A DNA stretch of 6,262 nucleotides from positions 1 to 6,262 of the forward strand of contig SKVI01000202.1 of the NCBI GenBank assembly GCA_007129525.1. The letters run 5' to 3'. This document shows positions 1 to 6,262 of this stretch, piece by piece. Under the pieces are notes generated by a model. The model saw only the letters and a list, made by a program, of their open reading frames with translations, was not told where the DNA came from and did no database searches. The first letter of the stretch is position 1; each line of letters opens with the position of its first letter. A program made the translations under genes and the position numbers. The DNA comes from Gemmatimonadota bacterium. Lineage in GTDB: Bacteria > Gemmatimonadota > Gemmatimonadetes > Longimicrobiales > Gaopeijiaceae.

Positions 1-3000
1 CGGGGCTCGAGCCCGAGCTCCTGGCCGGCGAGGTCTTCCAGGGCGACACGGTGGTGGAGACCGAAGGCATCAACCTCTGGTACCGGGACGGCACGGTGTA
101 CCTGGAGGCCGGTGGCGGGTTGCTGGAAGATGAGGACCGCTGGAAGCGGCTGCTGCGCCGGATCCGCCCGTCCAGCTGGGGGGCGGCCCTGGGTCGGGGC
201 CGTCAGGCGCCCCGGGCCGTGGTCCTCTGCTACGGCGTTGACGAGTTCCTGAAGCCAGGGGCGGGGGAGGCGGTTCCGGCCCAGGCCCGGGAGCTCCGGA
301 AGCGGCTGGCCCAGCTCTCCGCCGAACTGGGGATCTCGGTGCCGGTCTACGTGATGTTTACCCGGGCCGATCGCTTCCCCTTCTTTCTGGATTACGTCCG
401 GAGCCTCACCCCCGACGAGGTGGTGGACCCCCTGGGCGCCACCCTGCCCCTGCACGCCGACGCCGACCCGGGCTCCCACAGTCGGGAAGAAGGACGCCGG
501 GTCAGGGAGGCCTTCGAAGAGCTCCACGAGAGCCTCAGCGCCAACCGGCTCCGGGTCCTTCCGAGGGAGAACGACCAGGATGTCCGGGGTGGCGCCTACG
601 AGTTCCCCAGGGAACTCCGCAAGATCTCGGAGCTGGCCACCTCCTTCCTGGTGGAGCTGTGCCGTCCCAGCCAGTTGGGAGTGAGCCCGGTCCTCCGGGG
701 CTTCTACTTCACCGGGGTACGCCCCATCGTGGTCCGCGACGCCGAGGCTTCGGCACCGGCTCCGGATCCGGCGGCGAGCTCCGGTGGCGAGGTGGGAGCC
801 ACCGGCGTCTTCAACGCCCAGGAAATCCAGGCCCGGGCCCGGCAAGCCCAGGCTTCGTCCGGCGGGAGCACCCGGAAGGTCCCTCAGTGGGTCTTTCTGG
901 AACGGTTCTTCCAGGGGCTCCTTCCCGGCGACGCCAACGCCCGAGCCCTCACTGCCGGGGGCGCTCGGGTGGACGTGCTTCGTCGACTCGGGCTGGGACT
1001 GGTGGTGGCCGCGGCGCTGGTGGTCATCGTCGGGACGACCTGGTCGTTTTTCGAGAACCGGGCCCTGGAGAACCGTGTGGTGGCCGCCGCCGAGGGAGTG
1101 GCTCAACTGAATCCGGAACCGGGCGTTCCGCCGGCGACCGACGACCTCGAAGCCCTGGACGACCTCCGGGGCGAGCTCGCCGTCCTCCGCGAGTACGCCG
1201 AAGCCGGCCCGCCCCGACGGTTCCGGTGGGGCCTCTACCAGGGCGACGCACTCCTGGAGACTGCTCGGCCCCTCTACTTCGAGAGGTTCGACGCCCTCCT
1301 CTGGTCTCCCATCCGCGTCCGCCTGGTGGACCGCCTCGACGGGCTGGAGGGAGAACCCGGAGAGGCGGACGACTACTCGGAAACCTACGATGCCCTCCGG
1401 GCGTACCTGGTGACCACCCGCCACCCGAACCGGAGCGAGCCGGACATCGTGACCCCCGCCCTCATGGCCCACTGGGTCTACGCGGGGGAGGTGGACGAGG
1501 AGCGTCGGGAGCTGGCCCGGGCCCAGATCGACTTCTTCGCCACCGAGATGGCGGTGGATCATCCCCTGCCCAGGCAGGCTGACGACGGCCGGGTGGCCCG
1601 GACCCGGGAATTCCTCTTCCAGTTCGCCGAGGAGGACCGGGTCTATCAGGCCCTCATTTCCGACGGCTCGGCCGGGATCGAGGCGGTGGAGCTGGCCCGG
1701 ATCGCGCCCGGAGCGGGCGGCACGGTCCGAAACGACGCCTCGATCCCCGGCGCCTTCACGGAGGAGGGATGGGAACGGGTCCAGACGGCCCTGGACGACG
1801 TGGACCGGCTCTTCGCCGCCGAAGAGTGGGTGGTGGGCGAGCAGGCTATCTCGGAGGAAGACCGGGAACGCCTGACGGCGGAGCTCCGGGATCGGTACGT
1901 GGAAGACTATGTGACACACTGGCAGCGCTTCCTCCAGACGGCCTCGGTGGCCGGATTCGGGAGCGCGGCCGGTGCCGCCCGGAGTCTGGACGTCCTCAGC
2001 GGCAACCAGTCGCCCATCCTCCAGGTGCTGGCGGTGACGGCCCGGAACACCGTGGTGGACTCCGCGCGGATCGCTCCCGCCTTCCAACCGGTGCACCAGG
2101 CCACCCCGCCCGAGATCCGGGACCGATACATCAGCGAGGCCAACGAGGAGTACATGGCCGGCCTGGTGGACCTCCACGCCGCCATGGAACAGTTGGCCGA
2201 CGCCGGCGGAGCCAGCCGCGATCAGGCCATGGGCGACGTGAGCTCCACCGCTGAGCAGACCCGGCGCTCGGTGCGCCAGATGGCCCAGAACTTCAGCGTG
2301 GCCGGAGAAGCCCAGCCGGTGGCCTCGGCGGTCCAGAGTCTCATGGAATCGCCAGCCAGGCTCGCCGAGTCGCTGGTGACCCGACTTCCGGCGGCCCAGG
2401 TCAACGCCCGGGGCGAGTCCCTCTGTGCTTCGTTCAATCCGGTCCTGGCCCGCTATCCCTTCGACCGCAACGCGTCGCAGGAAGTGGAGATGGACGACCT
2501 GGAGAGTCTCTTCGGACCCGACGAGGGTACCCTCTGGGTCTTCTACGACGACGTGGGCCAGTCGCTCCTGGCCCGGGAGGGAGGTCGCTACGTGGCGGCC
2601 CCGGGGGCCTCCCCCGAGCCGACGCCTGAGTTCGTGAACTTCTTCAATCAGGCCAGCGAGGTGTCCAGGGCCTTCTTCGGCGAGCAAGGTCGGGGAGCGG
2701 AGATCGTCTTCGCCCTTCGGCCCCAGACCTCTCCCGAGCTCCCGGAGGTGGCTGTGAGCATGGACGGGTTGAGCCATCGATTCACACGGACGGTGGCCGC
2801 AGCCCAGACCTTCGTCTGGGAAGGAAGCCGGGCCCAGAACATTCGCATCACCGGCCAGGTGGATGGCCAGGAGGTCACCCTCCTGGAGGCCTCCGACAGC
2901 CCGTGGGCCCTCTTCCGACTCCTGGGCCGGGCCCGGTGGGACCAGGTAGGACAGGAGCGCTACGAGCTGACCTGGCCCATCTCCGGGCAGCAGATGGACC

Positions 3001-3092
3001 TGACCATGGAGTTGAGCCTTGCTCGGGGCATCCCGGTCTTCCGGGGTGACTTCATGTCGAACCTCAACTGCGCCAGCCGAATCGCCCGATGA
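1..3092 (+). CDS. tssM: TssM/IcmF-like type VI secretion membrane-complex protein, 5' truncated by window edge
   Basis: The reading frame is open from nt 3, with no stop before the TGA at 3090-3092, giving about 1029 visible residues. The GTG at 51 is only the first start-like codon, not the likely start, because family-like sequence continues upstream of it. TssM is the inner-membrane scaffold of the T6SS; its large periplasmic part normally binds TssJ. Seen in order: a GTPase-like region with EAGGG (105-119) where the family has DTAGR, and TRAD (360-371) where it has TKAD; a stretch resembling the family's FP...RGxYFT block (about 600-715); a 19-20 residue hydrophobic membrane segment (987-1046); a periplasmic region of about 680 residues. 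Near the end, a Cys (2424), RYPF (2451-2462) and SPWALFRLL (2898-2924) match the landmarks leading into and inside the IcmF C-terminal domain. The two N-terminal membrane helices and the P-loop region should lie upstream. Family call is firm; activity as an NTPase is doubtful. Confidence 0.9.
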   Translation, partial: GLEPELLAGEVFQGDTVVETEGINLWYRDGTVYLEAGGGLLEDEDRWKRLLRRIRPSSWGAALGRGRQAPRAVVLCYGVDEFLKPGAGEAVPAQARELRKRLAQLSAELGISVPVYVMFTRADRFPFFLDYVRSLTPDEVVDPLGATLPLHADADPGSHSREEGRRVREAFEELHESLSANRLRVLPRENDQDVRGGAYEFPRELRKISELATSFLVELCRPSQLGVSPVLRGFYFTGVRPIVVRDAEASAPAPDPAASSGGEVGATGVFNAQEIQARARQAQASSGGSTRKVPQWVFLERFFQGLLPGDANARALTAGGARVDVLRRLGLGLVVAAALVVIVGTTWSFFENRALENRVVAAAEGVAQLNPEPGVPPATDDLEALDDLRGELAVLREYAEAGPPRRFRWGLYQGDALLETARPLYFERFDALLWSPIRVRLVDRLDGLEGEPGEADDYSETYDALRAYLVTTRHPNRSEPDIVTPALMAHWVYAGEVDEERRELARAQIDFFATEMAVDHPLPRQADDGRVARTREFLFQFAEEDRVYQALISDGSAGIEAVELARIAPGAGGTVRNDASIPGAFTEEGWERVQTALDDVDRLFAAEEWVVGEQAISEEDRERLTAELRDRYVEDYVTHWQRFLQTASVAGFGSAAGAARSLDVLSGNQSPILQVLAVTARNTVVDSARIAPAFQPVHQATPPEIRDRYISEANEEYMAGLVDLHAAMEQLADAGGASRDQAMGDVSSTAEQTRRSVRQMAQNFSVAGEAQPVASAVQSLMESPARLAESLVTRLPAAQVNARGESLCASFNPVLARYPFDRNASQEVEMDDLESLFGPDEGTLWVFYDDVGQSLLAREGGRYVAAPGASPEPTPEFVNFFNQASEVSRAFFGEQGRGAEIVFALRPQTSPELPEVAVSMDGLSHRFTRTVAAAQTFVWEGSRAQNIRITGQVDGQEVTLLEASDSPWALFRLLGRARWDQVGQERYELTWPISGQQMDLTMELSLARGIPVFRGDFMSNLNCASRIAR

Positions 3093-3126
3093 CCGGAAGG
3101 CACCCGGACCCGCGAACCCTCGCCGG

Positions 3127-3132
3127 AAGGAG
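3127..3132 (+). promoter_or_regulatory. Shine-Dalgarno site of the PrcB-like lipoprotein gene
   Basis: AAGGAG lies 7 nt before the ATG at 3140. It decides the start: the in-frame ATG at 3089, which overlaps the tssM stop as ATGA, has no such site before it and would place 17 polar residues ahead of a normal lipoprotein signal peptide. Confidence 0.8.
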
Positions 3133-3139
3133 CTGCACC

Positions 3140-3712
3140 ATGTACCGCCTTCAGACCTTTGCCCTGGCTGCCCTGGCCGCTTTCCTCCTGGTGGGCTGCC
3201 GTGGCGGCCCCGACGCAGCTCCGCCCCCCGAGCCGGAGCCGGATCCCCTGGCCCCCCTCTCCAGCGACGCCCGGCTCTACTACGATAACAGCGGGGGCAT
3301 CGCCGATTCGGTGCGAATCGTGGCCCGGGACGAGGCATCGTGGCAGGAGCTCTGGGAGCGGGCCACCTCCCGGCAGACCTCTCCGCCCGACCGACCGGCG
3401 GTGGACTTCGAAGAGAACATGGTGGTGGCGGTGGGCACCGGTCGCATGACCCCGCAGGACCGGATCCAGGTGGACAGCGCCGGCTTCGTGGATGAACGCA
3501 CCGTCGACGGAGTGGAACAGGAGTACTTCCTCATCGTGGTCCGGACCGTCGAAGGGTGCCGGAGACTCGAGGCCGACGCCTATCCCCTGGAGATCGTCCG
3601 GGTCCCCCGCTTCGACGGTCCCGTCCGGTGGGAGGAGCGACGGCAGCAGGAGGAGTGCCAGCAGGTTCGTCGGGGGTCCGCAGGCGCCCCCGGAGGTGAA
3701 ACCGCCGGATGA
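3140..3712 (+). CDS. PrcB-like domain lipoprotein (190 aa)
   Basis: Residues 1-20 form a lipoprotein signal peptide: one Arg at position 3, a hydrophobic core, and lipobox LVGC with Cys20 as the lipidation site. The +2 residue is Arg, not Asp, which favours outer-membrane sorting if Lol rules apply. A Pro/Glu-rich tether (24-40) follows. The mature domain (about 45-160) has the look of the PrcB family: an SGGIADS.R.V.RD opening, W68 and W72 in a WxxxW pair, PAVDFEENMVVAVGTGR (86-102), then beta-rich sequence with EYFLIVVR and a closing IVRVPR. Two mature cysteines (140 and 173) could form a disulfide. PrcB is known as a lipoprotein that supports a surface protease complex in Treponema. Here the gene sits between tssM and a kinase and overlaps the kinase start by ATGA, so a role in the secretion envelope complex or its signal sensing is inferred. 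It does not look like a clear TssJ, though both would be small beta-rich lipoproteins. Confidence 0.75.
   Translation: MYRLQTFALAALAAFLLVGCRGGPDAAPPPEPEPDPLAPLSSDARLYYDNSGGIADSVRIVARDEASWQELWERATSRQTSPPDRPAVDFEENMVVAVGTGRMTPQDRIQVDSAGFVDERTVDGVEQEYFLIVVRTVEGCRRLEADAYPLEIVRVPRFDGPVRWEERRQQEECQQVRRGSAGAPGGETAG
3692..3699 (+). promoter_or_regulatory. Strong Shine-Dalgarno site of the kinase gene
   Basis: GGAGGTGA is a full match to the usual 16S rRNA 3' end and lies 9 nt before the ATG at 3709, inside the last codons of the lipoprotein gene. It supports this start and suggests that the kinase can be initiated efficiently despite the ATGA overlap. Confidence 0.8.
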
Positions 3713-5493
3713 GCGACGAGCGAGACGACGAACCGGGCGGTGGCGAAGCGCCCGATCCCACCACCCTGGTGGGTGAGGTCCTGGCCGGCCGTTACCGGGT
3801 GCTCCGGAGGCTGGGAGTGGGCGCCATGGGTGCGGTGTACCTGGGCGAGCACATGCGCATCGGTCGGAAGGACGCCATCAAGGTCCTTCGGGCCGGAATG
3901 GCCCAGGACCCGGAGGCCATCGCCCGCTTCACCCGGGGGGCTCGCAACGTCTCCCGGATCCGGCACCCCAACGTCTGCACCCTCTACGACTTCGGCGACA
4001 CCGAGGAAGGTTTTCACTTCCTGGCCATGGAGTACGTGGACGGCTCCACGCTGGGCAGCCTGCTGGAGACCCAGGGGGCGCTCTCGCCGGAGCGGGCCGC
4101 CGAGTTGGTTCGTCAGGTGGGCGAGGCCCTTTTTGCCGCCCACTCCCTGGGCATCGTCCACCGAGATCTCAAGCCCGACAATATCATGGTGGCCCGGGAC
4201 CGGGACGGATCGGAGCGGGTCAAGGTGGTGGACTTCGACATCGCCAGGGGTCCCGCCGAAGAGGAGGGGCCCGCCGTCACCCGTCACGGGTTCGTGGTGG
4301 GGACGCCCGAGTACATGAGCCCCGAGCAGCTCACCGGCGACCCCCTGGACGGCCGCAGCGACATCTACTCCATGGCCCTGGTCCTCTTCCGGATGCTCAC
4401 TGAGCGCCTCCCCTTCGAAGGGGATACTGCCCAGGAGATCATGGTCCAGCGTCTCACCCGCGAGCCCATGACCCTGCAGGAGGCCGCGGGCCGCAGCTTT
4501 CCCGAGGCGCTGGAGCTGGCGGTGGCCGAAGGGCTGCGCCGGAAGGCTGCCGAGCGGCCGGCCGACGCCCGGGCGTTCGCCCAGAACGTTCTGCAGGCCG
4601 TCCAGGACGCCGACGCCCTCCCCACTGCGCCCGCGGCTTCGACAGCTGGAGGTGGACAGGGGGCGGAGGCACCGCCTCCCACAGTGGCCCCCTCTGCATC
4701 GGCCACCGGGGGTTTCGAGCCGCCCGGCGATCCGCCTGGTGGCGCCGGCTCGGGCGGAGCCCCACCCCCCGGTCAGCCTTCAGCCGAGACCCGGGCCACG
4801 CCCGCGCCCGCCGAAGGCGCCGGCAAGGGCCGACGAACCGGGCTCATGGCCCTCCTGGCCGGGCTGGCGGCAGTCATGGTGCTCTTCGTGGGCGGCGGCC
4901 TCCTGGCCGCATGGCTCTGGTTCGGTCCCATCGGCGGCGGCGACGAAACGGTGGCGGGCCCCGACCCCGACGACCCCCCGGCCGAGGTGGCTGACGCAGG
5001 CGATTTCGACCCGGAGGTGCCCCCCCCCGCCTCGGACTCTCCGGGGGACGACACCGCCGAGCAGGCCCGTGAAGCGGAAGCCCGGGATCCCGATCCGGTC
5101 CCACCGGCCGACGACCCGACCCCGCAACCCACCGAGCCGGCGCCCACGCCGGAAGAAGCGGATGAGCCCACCGTGGTGGTGACGGTGGATCCGGCAAATG
5201 CCCGGGATTTCCTCTTTCGACAGTTCCAGGCCACGGGGCCAGAGGCTCTTCCCGACGACCCGCAGGAGCAGCGGGTCACGCTCCTGGCGGTTCGGGATAC
5301 GCTGGACGCCGTCTGGCGCATGGAGGGCGTCTCCCGGGAGGACCGGGCCTTCGCCGCCTGGGTCCTGGGCCACACCCTGGTACCCCTGGGTGATTCCATC
5401 GAGGCGCTCCAGTGGTTCGAGGAGGCCGTCCGCCTGGATCCCATCGAGCGCTACATCGACGACAGAGACGCACATAGAGGGGGACAACGATGA
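3709..5493 (+). CDS. Membrane-anchored Hanks-type Ser/Thr protein kinase with extracytoplasmic TPR-like unit
   Basis: The 594-aa protein has a cytoplasmic kinase domain at about 29-296, an Ala/Pro/Gly-rich linker to about 375, basic residues R375-R376, one membrane helix (379-405), an acidic Pro-rich stalk (about 408-485) and a C-terminal domain. Catalytic landmarks present are the glycine loop GVGAMG (36-41), AIK with Lys58, HRDLKPDN (151-158, catalytic Asp153), metal-binding Asp175, GTPEYMSPE (198-206) and Asp218 of subdomain IX. Two consensus residues differ: the helix-C Glu is Gly77 (RFTRGAR) and DFG is DFD (175-177). Residues 547-580 match one TPR unit (Gly554, Ala566, Phe570, Ala573, Pro578); no PASTA repeats are seen. 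Next to tssM and a PP2C gene it is a plausible functional counterpart of PpkA, which controls T6SS assembly by threonine phosphorylation, but its extracytoplasmic part is different and the target is unknown. A general stress or cell-envelope kinase is the alternative. Confidence 0.92.
   Translation: MSDERDDEPGGGEAPDPTTLVGEVLAGRYRVLRRLGVGAMGAVYLGEHMRIGRKDAIKVLRAGMAQDPEAIARFTRGARNVSRIRHPNVCTLYDFGDTEEGFHFLAMEYVDGSTLGSLLETQGALSPERAAELVRQVGEALFAAHSLGIVHRDLKPDNIMVARDRDGSERVKVVDFDIARGPAEEEGPAVTRHGFVVGTPEYMSPEQLTGDPLDGRSDIYSMALVLFRMLTERLPFEGDTAQEIMVQRLTREPMTLQEAAGRSFPEALELAVAEGLRRKAAERPADARAFAQNVLQAVQDADALPTAPAASTAGGGQGAEAPPPTVAPSASATGGFEPPGDPPGGAGSGGAPPPGQPSAETRATPAPAEGAGKGRRTGLMALLAGLAAVMVLFVGGGLLAAWLWFGPIGGGDETVAGPDPDDPPAEVADAGDFDPEVPPPASDSPGDDTAEQAREAEARDPDPVPPADDPTPQPTEPAPTPEEADEPTVVVTVDPANARDFLFRQFQATGPEALPDDPQEQRVTLLAVRDTLDAVWRMEGVSREDRAFAAWVLGHTLVPLGDSIEALQWFEEAVRLDPIERYIDDRDAHRGGQR
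5020..5028 (+). repeat. Nine-cytosine homopolymer tract inside the kinase gene
   Basis: Nine consecutive C bases encode Pro438-Pro440 in the extracytoplasmic stalk of the kinase. A gain or loss of one base would leave the kinase domain and membrane helix intact but replace the TPR-like sensor region. Whether the tract varies cannot be told from one sequence. Confidence 0.9.
5477..5484 (+). promoter_or_regulatory. Shine-Dalgarno-like site of the PP2C gene
   Basis: GAGGGGGA lies within the last codons of the kinase gene; its GAGG core (5477-5480) ends 9 nt before the ATG at 5490. Together with the ATGA overlap it supports that start and implies coupled or re-initiated translation of kinase and phosphatase. 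Confidence 0.65.
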
Positions 5494-6262
5494 GCACCTT
5501 CCCCGGCGACGACCGGAAGGTGGAGATCTCGGTCTGGGGCCGCACCCACGTAGGACAGGTCCGCTCCGAGAATCAGGACGCCTTTATCGTGGCCGAGCTC
5601 CGCAACAGCTCTGAGGAAGAGGGATTCCTTCTGGGTCCGGACTCACCTGAACTCGCCGAGGGTGGCGAGGTCCGGGTCCAGGTGGGTCCCCGGGGGCTCC
5701 TCCTGCTGGTGGCCGACGGCATGGGCGGCGCGGCCGGCGGGGCCGTGGCCTCGAGGTTGGCGGCCTCGGTCATCACCGAGACCCTGGAGGAGGCGTGGGG
5801 CCGCGAGCGGGTCCAGACGCCCATCCGTTTCGCCCAGCACCTGCAGGAGGCGGTGGAGGAGGCCAACCGGAGAGTCCATGAGCGGGCGGCCCAACGGCCC
5901 GAGCTGGCTGGGATGGGAACCACCGCCACCGTGGCGGGAATCCTGGACGGTATGGTCTACCTGGCCCAGGTGGGGGACTCCCGGGCCTACCTGATCCGCG
6001 AAGGGGAGATGGCCCAGATCACCCGGGACCAGTCCATGGTCCAGGAGCTGGTGGAACAGGGGGCCATGACCCTGGAAGAGGCCGAGAAGAGCGTGCACCG
6101 AAGCGTCCTCCTGCAGGCTCTGGGTACCGAGCCCCACGTGGATGTGGCACTGACCTACCATCAGCTCCGGCGGGGAGACCAGCTCCTTCTCTGCTCCGAT
6201 GGGCTCACCGGACCGGTGGCCGACGACGAGATCACCCGAACGGTGACCGATGCACCCACGCC
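5490..6262 (+). CDS. PP2C-family Ser/Thr protein phosphatase, 3' truncated by window edge
   Basis: The frame is open from the ATG at 5490 to the window end (257 residues, no stop). PP2C enzymes are metal-dependent phosphatases that remove phosphate from Ser/Thr. Visible family motifs are RSENQD (25-30, metal-binding Asp30), VADGMGG (74-80, metal-binding Asp76), GMGTTATV (141-148), VGDSRAY (161-167), TRDQS (178-182, with Gln where His is most usual), LQALG (208-212) and CSDGL (235-239, metal Asp237). The last Asp-Asn motif of the family would lie just past the window. About 45 residues separate the first two metal motifs, longer than in compact bacterial PP2Cs, with an acidic insertion around 38-62. 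No signal peptide or membrane segment is seen, so it is cytoplasmic. It overlaps the kinase gene by ATGA and most likely reverses that kinase's phosphorylation, as PppA does for PpkA in T6SS control; this pairing is inferred from position. It is also similar in type to housekeeping PstP/PrpC phosphatases. Confidence 0.92.
   Translation, partial: MSTFPGDDRKVEISVWGRTHVGQVRSENQDAFIVAELRNSSEEEGFLLGPDSPELAEGGEVRVQVGPRGLLLLVADGMGGAAGGAVASRLAASVITETLEEAWGRERVQTPIRFAQHLQEAVEEANRRVHERAAQRPELAGMGTTATVAGILDGMVYLAQVGDSRAYLIREGEMAQITRDQSMVQELVEQGAMTLEEAEKSVHRSVLLQALGTEPHVDVALTYHQLRRGDQLLLCSDGLTGPVADDEITRTVTDAPT

Noticed and set aside
659..1582. 307-aa + strand frame inside tssM
   Set aside because: Its product is an Arg/Gly/Pro-rich low-complexity sequence typical of a shifted frame in high-G+C coding DNA, while tssM in the other frame has clear family motifs.
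3089..3139. Longer lipoprotein start at ATG 3089, overlapping the tssM stop as ATGA
   Set aside because: It lacks a Shine-Dalgarno site and would put 17 polar, charged residues before a complete signal peptide; ATG 3140 has AAGGAG at good spacing.
3093..3139. Possible terminator or promoter in the 47-nt gap after tssM
   Set aside because: I see no stable hairpin with a T run and no convincing -35/-10 pair; the gap is too short and G+C-rich to support either.
3140..3712. Calling the lipoprotein TssJ
   Set aside because: Its motifs (WxxxW, PAVDFEENMVVAVGTGR, closing RVPR) fit a PrcB-like domain better, and I cannot see TssJ-specific features.
3580..4287. 235-aa minus-strand frame across the lipoprotein end and kinase start
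   Set aside because: It is antisense to two well-supported genes, covers the conserved kinase core and has no recognisable domain; long antisense frames are expected at this base composition.
4773..5487. Overlapping minus-strand frames of 223 and 235 aa opposite the kinase stalk
   Set aside because: They are Ser/Gly/Arg-rich mirror images of the Pro/Asp/Glu-rich stalk with no domain, and two of them overlap each other in different frames.
5643..6161. 172-aa minus-strand frame opposite the PP2C gene
   Set aside because: The + strand frame has every expected PP2C motif; the minus product shows no family resemblance.

Overview
The window is a tightly packed, gene-dense stretch of high-G+C bacterial DNA in which all recognisable genes lie on the + strand. 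Codon third positions are overwhelmingly G or C, and long false reading frames appear on both strands. Overall protein style suggests a Gemmatimonadota-like bacterium: an Ala/Pro/Gly-rich serine/threonine kinase with one membrane pass, a PrcB-like lipoprotein and a divergent TssM. This assignment is inference from sequence style, not from a marker gene.

Layout. Nt 1-3092 holds the 3' part of a tssM/icmF-like gene of a type VI secretion system (T6SS); its start and any P-loop lie upstream of the window. After a 47-nt gap, nt 3140-3712 encodes a 190-aa lipoprotein with a PrcB-like domain. Nt 3709-5493 encodes a 594-aa membrane-anchored Hanks-type Ser/Thr kinase with an extracytoplasmic TPR-like unit. 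Nt 5490 to the window end encodes the first 257 residues of a PP2C-family phosphatase. Lipoprotein/kinase and kinase/phosphatase both overlap by ATGA, and each of the three downstream genes has a Shine-Dalgarno sequence, so the four genes read as one operon. There is no gene-free stretch longer than 47 nt, and I see no tRNA, rRNA, mobile element, CRISPR array or terminator.

How the genes may work together. TssM is the inner-membrane and periplasmic scaffold of the T6SS membrane complex. In Pseudomonas H1-T6SS, assembly is controlled by the kinase/phosphatase pair PpkA/PppA, encoded close to icmF. The kinase and PP2C pair here fits that role: a signal outside the cytoplasmic membrane would be sensed by the kinase and reversed by the phosphatase. 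The lipoprotein occupies the place where an envelope partner such as TssJ or a TagQ-like sensor would be expected, but its fold looks PrcB-like. The most notable oddities are two departures from consensus in the kinase core (Gly at the helix-C Glu position, and DFD instead of DFG), degenerate G3/G4 motifs in TssM, and a nine-cytosine run in the kinase gene.
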